In this document: positions 8,384 through 17,850 of the stretch, one piece after another
How positions within the stretch are numbered: position 1 is the stretch's first letter
Layout: the number at the start of each line of letters is the position of its first letter
NCBI GenBank assembly: GCA_963773665.1
Contig: CAVZBZ010000013.1
Coordinates: 496,001-560,000, forward strand
Direction: 5' to 3'
DNA length: 64,000 nucleotides
Source of the DNA: DATJLY01 sp963773665
GTDB taxonomy: Bacteria > Pseudomonadota > Alphaproteobacteria > ATCC43930 > CGMCC-115725
Notes under the pieces: model-generated
Database searches by the model: none
The model's input: only the letters and a program-made list of their open reading frames with translations
What the model was told of the DNA's origin: nothing
Translations under genes and position numbers: made by a program

Positions 8384-8428
8384 ACTCTAGGTCCGACGCA
8401 CGGCCCGCGGCTGTGACCCCGATCACGT
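8384..8428 (-). promoter_or_regulatory. CRP-like operator and possible -10 for the longer exported paralogue
   Basis: TGTGA-CCCCGA-TCACG (8412-8427) matches the CRP consensus at 9 of 10 half-site bases. On the gene strand TAGAGT at 8389-8384 could be the -10, 33 bases from the operator centre, again near class II spacing. The arrangement mirrors the site in front of the downstream paralogue. That argues both genes answer to one CRP-family regulator, not encoded in this window. Confidence 0.5.
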
Positions 8429-8452
8429 AGGGGGCGTGGCAATTTTGGGGCG

Positions 8453-8608
8453 TCAGGCGTGCACGAGCACGAAAAAGACGACGTAAATCCAGCTCAAAAG
8501 TCCGTCGACGATCGCCCATAAGACCGAACGATGCGTGTCGAACGAGATCGCGATCGCCAGCGCCGATCCGAAGCTCGTGCCATAGGTGACTGTGGTCAGC
8601 ATTTTCAT
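8453..8608 (-). CDS. Small membrane protein, 51 residues, coupled to the helicase
   Basis: This short ORF starts MKMLTTVTYGTSFGSALAIA and has two hydrophobic stretches: residues about 9-25, and about 30-50 (VLWAIVDGLLSWIYVVFF). Its ATG overlaps the TGA of the helicase (ATGA), a strong sign that it is translated. Small alphaproteobacterial proteins with a WAI-x-G-LSW-YV pattern are familiar to me only as hypotheticals. The function is unknown; a role in a DNA-repair operon would be surprising for a membrane peptide. Confidence 0.65.
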   Translation of the reverse strand: MKMLTTVTYGTSFGSALAIAISFDTHRSVLWAIVDGLLSWIYVVFFVLVHA

Positions 8609-11027
8609 TTCGCCTCGATCTTGGTCAATCCCGCTTCGGCCAGAAGCTCGTCGAAGGATTCGTCGACGATGCGGTCGAGCGCCGCGCCATAGACCTGCTC
8701 GCGCCCGATCTCGAGCAGCACCGGCACGGCCAAGGGCGACACGCGCCGCAAGCGCCGGCACTTTATGCGGCCCTTGATGCGCGCCAGCATGTCGGAGAGC
8801 CGCCGCAAATCGGTGAGGCCGGTCGCCGCATCGGCAAATGTGGCGCGCAGCAGGATGTGGTTCGGCTCGAACCGGCGCAGCACGTCGTAGATGAGGTCGG
8901 AATTGAACGTCACCTGGCCGCGCGTCTTGCGGTGCCCCGGCAGCTGCCGCTCGATCAATCCGGCGATCACCGCGACAGTGCGAAAGCTGCGCCGCAGCAT
9001 CGAGGATTCCGCCATCCACAGTTCGAGATCGTCGCCCAGCATGTCCTGGTCGAACAGCGCATCGACATCCCCCGCCGGCTCGAGGCTCCACACCGCGAGC
9101 ACATAGTCGGTAGCGACGAAGCCCAAGCGGTCCGAGCCCGGCGCGCTCCATCCGCCGCGTCAGCAGCATGCCAAGCGTCTGATGCGCGTTGCGCCCCTCG
9201 AAGCAATAGGCCACGAGATAATAGTGCGGCCCGCGCGGAAAGATTTCTATGAGCAGCCCGTCGCGGTCGGGGAGCGTCGAGCGCTGCCTCTGCAGCGACA
9301 GCCACTCGCGCACCGGCGCCGGAAAGAGCCCCCACTCCGCCGGCGAGGCCAACAGCCCGCGCACGCGCGCCGCGAGCTGCGTCGTCAGCGGCAGGCGCCC
9401 GCCCTCATAGGCCGGCACCTTGGGCGGCAGTTCGTCCTTCGAGCGGCTCGTCACCACGTCCATGCCGTCGATGCCCTCGAAATAAAGCCGCTCGCCCGCG
9501 AACACGAACGTGTCGCCCGGCACGAGGCCTTGCACGAAATATTCCTCGATCTCGCCGAGCATGCGCCGGCCCAGCCGCACGCGCAGCATCGGCGCCTCGA
9601 CGATGGTGCCGACATTCATGCGGTAGCGCCGCACGAACTCGGGCGCCACCACGTGATAGCGCCCCTCGCTGTCGCAATAGAGCCGGCGCCACTGCTCGTA
9701 GGTCCTGAGCGCATAGCCGCCATCGACGACGAAGCGCAGCACGTCGTCGAAATCGCGCCGCGACAGCTCCGCGTAGGGTGCCGCACCCGTCACCTCGGCG
9801 AAAAGCTCGTCCGCGGTGAAGGGCCGCGCGCACGCCATCCCCATGATGTGCTGCGCCAGCACGTCGAGCCCGCCGGCGCGCGGCCGGTCGCCGTCGAGCT
9901 CGCCCGCCTCGAGCGCCTCGAGCGCGGCGCGGCATTCCAGCACCTCGAACCGGTTCGCCGGCACGAGCAGCGCCTCGCTCGGCTCGTCGAGCCGGTGGTT
10001 GGCGCGGCCGATGCGCTGCGTCAGGCGCGACACGCCCTTGGGCGCGCCGACCTGGATCACGAGATCGACGTCGCCCCAGTCGATGCCGAGATCGAGCGAG
10101 GATGTGGCCACCACCGCGCGAAGAGTCGCCCGCCGCCATCGCCGCCTCGACCTTGCGCCGCTGCTCGGCGGCGAGGCTGCCGTGATGCAGCGCGATCGCC
10201 AAATTGTCGTCGTTCCGCCGCCACAATTCCTGGAACACGATCTCGGCTTGCGCGCGCGTGTTGACGAAGACGATGGTGGTGCGGTGGCGGCGAATCGCGT
10301 CATAGACCGCGGGCAGCGCGAAGACCGCCATGTGGCCCGACCACGGCAGCTCCGCCATGTCCATGATCGCGACTTGCGCCTTGGCGCCCGCCTTGCCCGC
10401 GATCCGCCCGACCTCGATCCCGCCCGAGCCGAGCCAGAGTTGCAGCGCATCGGGAAAGGGCGCCGTCGCCGAAAGCCCGACGCGGCGCGCGCCGGGCGCA
10501 AGTTTTTTGAGCCGCGCAAGCCCCAGCGCCAAAAGATCGCCGCGCTTCGTCCCGGCAAGCGCATGCACCTCGTCGACGATGATGGCGGCGAGGCCCGCGA
10601 ACATGCGCGGCGATTCGGGATATGAGAGCAGCAGCGCCAGCAATTCCGGCGTCGTCATCAGCATGTGCGGCGGGCGCTCGACCTGGCGCTTCCTCTGTGC
10701 CTGGGGCGTGTCGCCGGTGCGGGTTTCGAGCCGCACGGGAAGCTTCATCTCGGCCACCGGCGCTGCGAGATTGCGCTCGATGTCGGCCGCGAGCGCCTTC
10801 AAGGGCGAGACATAGAGCGTATGCATGCCCTCGCGCGGGGCGCCCGCCAGCTCCGCAAGGCTCGGCAGGAACCCCGCGAGCGTCTTGCCGCCGCCCGTCG
10901 GCGCGGTCAGCAGTACCGACCGCCCCTGCCGCGCCGCTTCGAGCAGCGCCACCTGGTGCGCATGCGGCGTCCAGCGCCGGAGCGAGAACCAGTTTGCGAT
11001 TACCGCGGGCAGGGGCATGGGAGCCAT
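8605..11027 (-). CDS. Ligase-associated DEXH-box helicase (Lhr-type), two frame breaks
   Basis: Joined across two single-base insertions the product is about 806 residues, normal for the ligase-associated Lhr-core helicase. N-terminal part: WFSLRRWTPHAHQ, Walker A TAPTGGGKT, YVSPLKALAADI, TTPELLALLL, DEVH box (AIIVDEVHALAG), motif III LSATA. C-terminal part: RRRWRRATLRAVVATSSLDLGID and QRIGRANHR (motifs V and VI), then the Lhr-specific C-terminal region ending in TKIEAK. Breaks lie near 10127 and 9127; each is one extra base and the protein continues without loss. The start at 11027 (MAPMPLPAVIANW) fits the family. The exonuclease and ligase genes are divergent. Confidence 0.9.
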
Positions 11028-11036
11028 GGACGGCGC

Positions 11037-11107
11037 GAGATTGCTTCGTCGCTGCGCTCCTCGCAATGACAAGCAAACGCTGTCTTGCGAGCGCAGCGAA
11101 GCAATCC
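11037..11107. repeat. Inverted pair of TTGCGAGGAGCG-type intergenic repeats
   Basis: Two copies of a repeat of the form GATTGCTTCGTCGCTGCGCT...CTCGCAATGAC face each other: 11037-11070, and 11081-11107 in reverse complement (TGTCTTGCGAGCGCAGCGAAG...). Repeats of this type are abundant in alphaproteobacterial genomes. The pair lies in the region between the divergent helicase and exonuclease genes, and with a 10-base spacer it could fold into one long hairpin. Confidence 0.75.
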
Positions 11108-11223
11108 CGTGGCTGCCTTGACTCGCCGAGACCGCGCCCCTACATACTGTACGTTGTAGGCGTACAAGCCGGCGACGCAACATCTGCGATTCTACGGAAC
11201 GAAGCCAATTTGTGCAGTGCAGC

Positions 11224-12226
11224 ATGGACCTCGACTGGCTCAAAGTGACGCCGCGCGGGCTTTATTGCGTGCCAGGCGGCTTCTTCATCGATCCTTCGGG
11301 CGCGGTCGAGCGTGCCGTCGTGACGCACGGCCACGGCGACCACGCGCGGCCCGGCCACGCGCACGTGCTGGCTACGGCCGAGACCATCGCCATCATGCGC
11401 CTGCGCCTCGGCGAGGGCGCGGGCGGCACGCTCGAAGCGATGGCGTACGGCGAGGTCCGCGACATCGCCGGCGTGAGCCTGCGGCTGCTCCCGGCCGGCC
11501 ACATTCTCGGCAGCGCGCAGGTGGTGCTCGACCATGGCGGCACGCGGGTCGTCGTCTCGGGCGACTACAAGCGGCGGCCCGATCCGACCTGCGCGCCGTT
11601 CGAGCCGATGGGGTGCGACGTCTTCATCACCGAGGCGACCTTCGGCCTCCCCGTGTTCCGCCATCCCGACGACGGCGCGCGAAATCGACCGGCTGCTGCA
11701 CTCGGTCGCGCTGTTCCCCGAGCGCTGCCACGTGGTCGGCGTCTATGCGCTCGGCAAGTGCCAGCGCGTTCTCGCGCTGCTGCGACGGCAGGGCTACGAG
11801 GAACCGGTCTATCTCCACGGCGCGCTCCTGCCGCTGACCGAGCTTTACCAGTCTCTCGGCGTTTCGCTCGGCCCGGTGCGGCCGGTGACGGGCGTCGCGC
11901 GGGAAGAGCTTGCCGGCAAGATCGTGCTGGCGCCGCCCGGCGCGGCGAGCGAGCCGTGGGGCCGGCGCCTGCCCGATCCGGTGCAGGCGCTCGCGTCCGG
12001 CTGGATGCGCGTCAAGCAGCGCGCGCGCCAGCGCGGCGTCGAGCTGCCGCTGGTCATTTCCGATCACGCCGATTGGGACGAGCTCTTGCAAACGATCCGC
12101 GAGCTGGCACCCCAGGAAGTCTGGGTGACGCACGGCGCCGAGGATGCGCTGGTGCGCCAGGCAGGGCTCATGGGCTTTGCCGCGCGCCCCTTGCATCTCG
12201 TGGGCTTCGAGGCCGAGGAGGAGTAG
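11224..12226 (+). CDS. Ligase-associated exonuclease (metallo-beta-lactamase fold), one frame break
   Basis: Joined product about 333 residues. The first part carries the metallo-beta-lactamase motif THGHGDHARPGH and LLPAGHILGSAQV, then VSGDYKRRPDP and DVFITEATFGLPVFRHPDD. After one extra base near 11675 the frame continues as REIDRLLHSVALFPERCHVVG to the end, with LVISDHADWDELLQTI and VWVTHG. This is the known ligase-associated mRNA 3'-end-processing-factor-like (SNM1/CPSF-type) exonuclease. The stop TAG shares its G with the GTG of the ligase gene, so the two are coupled. Confidence 0.9.
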
Positions 12227-13790
12227 TGGAGCGTTTCGCCCGCCTCCTCGACGCTCTGCTCTTCATGCCCGCGCGCCTCGGCAAGCTGCGCTTGATGCAG
12301 GACTATTTCGCCTCGACCGCGGATCCCGAGCGCGGCTGGGCCTTGGCCGCCTTGACCGGCGTGATCGCGTTCGCCTCGGTCAAGCCGGCGGCGATCCGCG
12401 ACCTCGTCCTGACGCGGGTCGACGAGGCGCTGTTCGTTGTGGTCCTACGATTTCGTCGGCGATCTGGCCGAGACCGTGTCGCTCATCTGGCCCGTGCGTG
12501 CGGGCGAAGGCCTTGTGCCCGGCCTCGCCGAGATCGTGGCCGAGCTTGCCGCGGCGACGCGCGCCGACGCCGGCTTTATCCTCGAGCGCTGGCTCGACCG
12601 GCTCGACGCGACCGGGCGCTGGGCGCTCCTGAAACTCGTCACCGGCGGATTGCGCATCGGCGTCTCGGCGCGGCTTGCCAAGACCGCGCTCGCCGAATGG
12701 TCCGGCATCGGGCTCGACGAGATCGAGGCGGTCTGGCACGGGCTCGAGCCGCCCTACGCGCCGCTATTTTCCTGGCTCGAAGGTGCAGCACCCCGGCCCG
12801 AGACGAGCGGGCGGCCGACCTTCACGCCCTTGATGCTGGCGCAGGCGCTCGAGGATGTGGACCTGGCCCGGCTCGATCCCGGCCACTACCGCGCCGAATG
12901 GAAATGGGACGGCATCCGCGTCCAGCTCGTCTCGCGCGGCGGGCGGCGCCTCTATTCCCGCACCGGCGACGATATCGGCCAGGCCTTCCCCGAGATTCTG
13001 TCCGCGGTCGCCCGAAGGCACGGTGCTCGACGGCGAGCTTTTGGTGCTGCGCGACGGCACTGTGGCGCCGTTCAACGACCTGCAGCAGCGTTTGAACCGC
13101 AAGACCGCGACCGAGAAGATGCTGCGCGATTATCCCGCTTCGGTGCGGCTCTACGACATTCTCGAAGAAGAGGGCGAGGATCTGCGCCCGCTCCCGTTCG
13201 ACGAGCGCCGCCGCCGGCTCGAAGCCTGGTACGTGGCAGCGCCGCGCCCGCGCCTCGATCTGTCGCCGCTCATCCCGTTCGCGTCGTGGCAGGAGCTGGC
13301 CGATCTCCGCGACCGCGCGCGCGAGCGCGGCATCGAGGGCGTCATGCTGAAGCGCGCGGATTCGCCCTATCTCTCCGGCCGGCCCAAGGGTCCGTGGTTC
13401 AAGTGGAAGCGCGACGCGCTCACGGTCGATGCCGTGCTCATGTATGCGCAGCGCGGCCACGGCAAGCGCTCGTCCTTCTATTCCGACTACACGTTCGGCG
13501 TCTGGCGCGACACCGAACTGGTGCCGGTCGGCAAAGCCTATTTCGGCTTCACCGACGAGGAGCTGCGCCGGCTCGACCGCTGGGTGCGCGAGCACACGGT
13601 CGATCGCTTCGGCCCGGTGCGCGCGGTCGAGCCGGCCTTGGTGCTCGAGATCGCCTTCGACAGCGTGCACCGCTCGACCCGCCACAAATCAGGCCTCGCC
13701 ATGCGCTTCCCCCGAATCCACCGCATCCGCTGGGACAAGCCCGCCGCCGAAGCCGACCTCGTCGACGCGCTCGAGCGGCTGGTGACGTAA
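12226..13790 (+). CDS. ATP-dependent DNA ligase (cisplatin damage response type), two frame breaks
   Basis: Joined product about 520 residues. It starts with GTG (VERFARLLDALLFMPARLGK) overlapping the exonuclease stop. The N-terminal alpha-helical domain runs to EALF. After an extra base near 12437 it continues SYDFVGDLAETV and reaches the adenylation motif EWKWDGIRVQL, with the catalytic lysine in KWDGIR. After a second extra base near 13010 come DGELLVLRDG, SVRLYDILEEEGEDLR, GIEGVMLKR, GPWFKWKRD and the OB-fold tail. The enzyme seals nicks using ATP and acts with the exonuclease, helicase and PdeM of this cluster. It converges on potH with 2 bases between stops. Confidence 0.92.
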
Positions 13791-13792
13791 AG

Positions 13793-14659
13793 TCACTCCC
13801 CCGTGCCGGCGAGGTAGCGGCGGAGGAGGCCCATCGGCAGGAGGAGAAACACCAGCATCGCGATCGCGACGGCGGACGCCATCGGCCAGTCGCGGTTGGT
13901 GAAGAACTCGTCCCACAGCACCTTGCCGATCATCAAGGTGCCGGGCCCGCCCAGGAGATCGGGAATGACGAACTCGCCGCACATCGGGATGAACACGAGC
14001 AGCACGCCGGCGATGACGCCCGGCAGCGACAGCGGCAGCGTGATGCGGAAGAACGCGGCCGACGGGCGGCAGCCGAGATCGAAGGCCGCCTCGATGAGCG
14101 CCGGGTCGAGCTTTTCGAGCGCCGCATAAAGCGGCAGCACCATGAAGGGCAGGTAGGAATAAACGAGCCCCACCTGCACCGCGAAGAGCGAATTCAGGAG
14201 CGGCAGCGGTGCGCGGACGAGGCCCAATTCCAAGAGCGCGGAATTGATAAGGCCGTTGTTCTGCAGCAACCCGATCCAGGCATACACCCGGATCAGAAAA
14301 CTCGTCCAGAACGGCAGGATGACGAGCAGCAGCAGCACGCCCCGCCATTTCCGCGGCGCGCGCACCACGGCATAGGCCATGGGATATCCCACGAGGAGCG
14401 CCAGTGCCGTCGCGAAGGCCGCATAGAGCACGGCATCGAGATACGCCGTCGCGTAAAGCGGATCGCTCGCAAGGAGCGCGTAGTTCGCGAGCGTCGCATC
14501 GAGCGCGCCGTGCGATACGAGCGGCGAGTAGGGCGGAATGCGCATCGCCTGCTCGGCGAGGCTGATGCCGAGCACGATCGCGAACGGCGCCAGGAAAAAG
14601 AGCGCGAGCCACAGCGCCGGCGCGGCCAGCACGAGTGCGCGGCGCGCGGCTCCGTTCAT
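13793..14659 (-). CDS. potH: Putrescine-type ABC transporter permease PotH
   Basis: Predicted 288 residues with six membrane spans; conserved LPFWTSFLIRVYAWIGLLQN, the EAA loop ALIEAAFDLGCRPSAAFF and CGEFVIPDLLGGPGTLMIG. Starting at MNGAARRALV the ATG overlaps the potG stop (ATGA); an upstream start would extend 11 residues into potG. Works with PotG, PotF and the distant PotI. The gene ends 2 bases from the convergent ligase gene. No room is left for a terminator, so both transcripts probably run into each other. Confidence 0.93.
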   Translation of the reverse strand: MNGAARRALVLAAPALWLALFFLAPFAIVLGISLAEQAMRIPPYSPLVSHGALDATLANYALLASDPLYATAYLDAVLYAAFATALALLVGYPMAYAVVRAPRKWRGVLLLLVILPFWTSFLIRVYAWIGLLQNNGLINSALLELGLVRAPLPLLNSLFAVQVGLVYSYLPFMVLPLYAALEKLDPALIEAAFDLGCRPSAAFFRITLPLSLPGVIAGVLLVFIPMCGEFVIPDLLGGPGTLMIGKVLWDEFFTNRDWPMASAVAIAMLVFLLLPMGLLRRYLAGTGE

Positions 14660-15756
14660 TCCTCGAGCACGAGCGCCGCCTCGGCGCTCCACGACAGGAA
14701 CACGCGCGCGCCCGGCGCGAACGCGCCGTCGCCGCGCACCTTGTTCGGCACGGTGACGCGCACGATCTTGCCGGTGGCGAGCGCCACGCGATAGGTCGAG
14801 GCCTCGCCGCGGTACGAGATCGATTCGACGGCGCCCGCAAGCACGGTCGCCGCGTCCTCGGGCCGAACCGCGGCAAGCACGATCTTCTCCGGCCGCACCG
14901 CGACCGCGACGGCGCTTCCCGGCGCGACATTTTGCGCGACGGCAAGACGCCCGCCCGCCTCGGCGCTGTCGATCCGCGCGATGGCGCCGTCCTGCGCCGC
15001 GACGATGCCCGCGAACAAATTCACCGCGCCCAGAAAATCGGCGACGAAGCGGTTCGCGGGGTTCTCGTAGACATCGTGCGGCGCGCCGATCTGCGATATC
15101 CGGCCGTCGTTCATGACGGCGACGCGCGTCGCCATGCTCATGGCCTCTTCCTGGTCGTGCGTCACCATGAGGAAGGTGATGCCGACGCGCTCCTGGATGC
15201 GCACGAGCTCGACCCGCGTCTCCTCGCGCAGCTTGCGGTCGAGCGCCGTCAGCGGCTCGTCGAGCAGCAGGAGCTTCGGCTCCTTGACGAGCGCGCGGGC
15301 GAGTGCCACGCGCTGCCGCTCGCCGCCCGAAAGCTGCGCGGGCTTGCGCCCCGCGAGATGGCCGAGTTTCACGAGGTCGAGCATGGCAGCGACGCGCGTC
15401 TCGATCTCGGCCCGGCCGCGCCTTTCCTGCTTGAGGCCGAAGGCGACGTTCTCGGCCGCCGTCATGTGCGGAAAGAGCGCGTAGGACTGGAACATCATGT
15501 TGACCGGGCGGCGATAGGGCGGGACCTCGCCCATGTCCTCGCCGGCGATGAGAATGCGGCCCTCGTCCGGCCGCTCGAACCCGGCAAGAAGCCGCAGCAG
15601 CGTGGTCTTGCCGCAGCCCGAGGGGCCGAGCAGCGCGAAAAAGGCGCCGCGCGCCACGTCGAACGAGACATGGTCCACCGCCGGCCGCGCGCCGGGCGCA
15701 TAGCGCTTCGAGAGAGTCTCGATGCGAAGGTGCGGCGCGTCCGCCTCGCTATTCAC
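14656..15756 (-). CDS. potG: Putrescine-type ABC transporter ATP-binding protein PotG
   Basis: Predicted 366 residues. Walker A LLGPSGCGKTTLLR, Q-loop MMFQSYALFPHMT, signature LSGGERQRVALARAL, Walker B LLLLDEPLTALD and H-loop FLMVTHDQEEAM are all present. A C-terminal TOBE domain (residues about 285-360) contains AVAVRPEKIVL. Length and domain order match PotG/PotA. It overlaps potF by 8 bases and potH by 4, forming a tight potF-potG-potH operon. Confidence 0.94.
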   Translation of the reverse strand: MNSEADAPHLRIETLSKRYAPGARPAVDHVSFDVARGAFFALLGPSGCGKTTLLRLLAGFERPDEGRILIAGEDMGEVPPYRRPVNMMFQSYALFPHMTAAENVAFGLKQERRGRAEIETRVAAMLDLVKLGHLAGRKPAQLSGGERQRVALARALVKEPKLLLLDEPLTALDRKLREETRVELVRIQERVGITFLMVTHDQEEAMSMATRVAVMNDGRISQIGAPHDVYENPANRFVADFLGAVNLFAGIVAAQDGAIARIDSAEAGGRLAVAQNVAPGSAVAVAVRPEKIVLAAVRPEDAATVLAGAVESISYRGEASTYRVALATGKIVRVTVPNKVRGDGAFAPGARVFLSWSAEAALVLEE

Positions 15757-16843
15757 CCGTCTTGACCCTGGTCCAGGCGCGGGTCCTCGCGCGCTCGTAT
15801 TGCGGGCTTACCGGCTGATCGAAATAGAGCCGTGCGCGCACCTCGGCCGGCGGATATATCCCGGGATCGTCGCGCAAGCTCGCATCGACCATGGGCGTCG
15901 CGGCGGCATTCGGGTTGGCATAGGCCACCGTGTTGCTGATCTCGGCGATGGTTTGCGGCTCGAGCACATAGTCGATGAAGGCAAGCGCATTGCCGGGATG
16001 CGGCGCGTCTTTCGGGATCGCCATCATGTCGATCCAGATCATCGCCCCTTCCTTCGGCACGGCATAGGCGATGTCGATGCCGTTCTTCGCCTCGCGCGCG
16101 CGGTTGCGCGCCTGGATCACGTCGCCGGAATAGCCCCACGCGACGCACAGATCGCCGTTGGCGAGATCGTTGATGTATTGCGAGGAGTGGAACTTGCGGA
16201 TGTATGGCCGGATCGCCGTGACGGCGGATGCTGCGCGCTCGAGGTCCTCGGGATCGCGGCTCAGCGGGTTGCCGCCGAGATATGCGAGCGCCGCCGGGAA
16301 AATCTCCTGCGCGCTGTCCAGAAGCGAGATGCCGCACGATGCAAGCTGCTTGGCGTTCGCCGGATAGAACAGCAAGGCCGCGCTGTCCGTGGGCGCATTG
16401 GGCCCGAGCGCCGCCCGCACCATCGCCCGGTTGTAGCCGATGCCGGTCGTGCCCCAGAGATAGGGTACGCCGAAGCGGTTGTCGGGATCGGCCTTCGCTG
16501 CCGCCGCGAGAAGCTGCGGATCGAGATTGCCGTAATTCCTGAGCCGGCTCTTGTCGATCGGCAGATAGACCCCGGCCTGGGCCTGGCGCGCGAGATAGGG
16601 CGAGGCCGACGGCACCACGAGATCGTAGCCCGATCCGCCCGCCAGAAGCTTCGCCTCGAGCACCTCGTTGCTGTCATAGACGTCGTAATGGACCGTGATG
16701 CCGGTCGCCTTCTCGAAGCGCGGCACCGTGCCCTCCGCGATGTAGTCGGACCAGTTGTAGATGTTGAGGATCTTCTCCTCGGCGGCCTCGGCGCGAAGCG
16801 CTGCGACGGCAAGGGCGAGTGCCAAGAGGAAGCGAACGAGCAT
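15749..16843 (-). CDS. potF: Periplasmic polyamine-binding protein PotF
   Basis: Predicted 364 residues with signal peptide MLVRFLLALALAVAALRAEA. The mature protein begins EEKILNIYNWSDYIAEGTV, the signature of the spermidine/putrescine-binding family. YDLVVPSASPYLARQ, GVPYLWGTTGIGYN and YAVPKEGAMIWIDMMAIPK follow. These match PotF/PotD-type solute-binding proteins; NWSDYI is the classic N-terminal motif and YAVPKEGA lies at the polyamine site. An in-frame start 12 codons upstream is possible but adds no signal-like sequence. First gene of the split pot operon. Confidence 0.93.
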   Translation of the reverse strand: MLVRFLLALALAVAALRAEAAEEKILNIYNWSDYIAEGTVPRFEKATGITVHYDVYDSNEVLEAKLLAGGSGYDLVVPSASPYLARQAQAGVYLPIDKSRLRNYGNLDPQLLAAAAKADPDNRFGVPYLWGTTGIGYNRAMVRAALGPNAPTDSAALLFYPANAKQLASCGISLLDSAQEIFPAALAYLGGNPLSRDPEDLERAASAVTAIRPYIRKFHSSQYINDLANGDLCVAWGYSGDVIQARNRAREAKNGIDIAYAVPKEGAMIWIDMMAIPKDAPHPGNALAFIDYVLEPQTIAEISNTVAYANPNAAATPMVDASLRDDPGIYPPAEVRARLYFDQPVSPQYERARTRAWTRVKTGE

Positions 16844-16907
16844 CGCCGCACTAAAATCGAGCGCGCCCGCCCTTGTCAACGCCGCCCGCCGAGTCGCGAG
16901 AAAATCC

Positions 16908-17771
16908 TCAGCCGATGGTGTCGTGGAAGCGGCTGTAATCGACCGTCTGCCCGCTGTCGCTGCGCGTCAGGATGTCGGCGAAACGGCGGCCGAACAGGAT
17001 ATTGCCGGCGGCGTAGCTGTGCCGTGCATGGACGGTCTGCGCCAGCGTTTCGTCGATGCCGACGATGGTGGCGATGAGCTCGGCGTCCTGCGCCGCGAGT
17101 TCCTCCGGCGTAGCCCCCTGGAGCGGGCTTTCCGCGCGGATCACATGCATCACCGTCCAGCTCAGCCGGAACAGCGGCGTGCGGCGGCGCTCGACCGGCA
17201 GGTCGCGCAGACGGCGGATCCAGTCGCCCTCGGCCGTCGTCTCGTTGCGCGCCAGCGTCAGCGTCACCTGCGCCTCGAGGATGCGGTTCCGGCGCTGGTT
17301 CGCGGCGCGGAACATGAGGGTCTGCCTGCCGTCGTGGCGCGTCACCACGGCTACGTCGCTGAACAGGACGCGCGCCGTCGGGCGCGAGAAGCGGGCGAAG
17401 ATGACCCCGGTCGCGAGCGCGAATCCGACGAGCCCCAGCAGCACCTCGATGCTGACCAGCACGTTGGCGTAAAGCGTCGCCGGCCGCATCTCGCCATAGC
17501 CGATCGTCGCCATGGTCTGCACGCTGAAGAAGAAGGCGCCGGCGAACCCGCCGCCGGCGTTGGCGATGGCGCCGTCCTGCAGGCGGTAGAGAGTTGCGAA
17601 GATCGAATTGAACGCGACATAGGCAAAGGCGATGAGCCCGAAGAACGCGCTCCACGGCATGGTGAGGAGCCGGTGATAGGGGTCTTCGAGCATGATCCAG
17701 TGGCGCAGCGTCCCGGCGGCCGCCGGCGGCTCGCCGCTCCGCTCCCATTGCCCTTTGCCGCGCGCCTGCAT
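16908..17771 (-). CDS. KirBac-type inward-rectifier potassium channel
   Basis: Predicted 287 residues. A slide helix (DPYHRLLTMPWSAFF) precedes the outer helix. The pore loop has the potassium filter TIGYGEM (TMATIGYGEM), followed by the inner helix LVSIEVLLGLVGFALATGVIFARFSRP. The C-terminal immunoglobulin-like cytoplasmic domain begins RVLFSDVAVVTRHDGRQTLMFRAANQR, as in KirBac1.1 and KirBac3.1. It is a tetrameric inner-membrane K+ channel. ATG 17771 is preferred over a TTG at 17816, which would crowd the divergent neighbour's promoter. Confidence 0.92.
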   Translation of the reverse strand: MQARGKGQWERSGEPPAAAGTLRHWIMLEDPYHRLLTMPWSAFFGLIAFAYVAFNSIFATLYRLQDGAIANAGGGFAGAFFFSVQTMATIGYGEMRPATLYANVLVSIEVLLGLVGFALATGVIFARFSRPTARVLFSDVAVVTRHDGRQTLMFRAANQRRNRILEAQVTLTLARNETTAEGDWIRRLRDLPVERRRTPLFRLSWTVMHVIRAESPLQGATPEELAAQDAELIATIVGIDETLAQTVHARHSYAAGNILFGRRFADILTRSDSGQTVDYSRFHDTIG

Positions 17772-17850
17772 GCCGCCCTGCAACCTCGCCGTACCGCCCT
17801 TGGCGTCCGCCGCCAAAATGGTAGAGTTTCAGTATAAGGGAGGAAACAAC

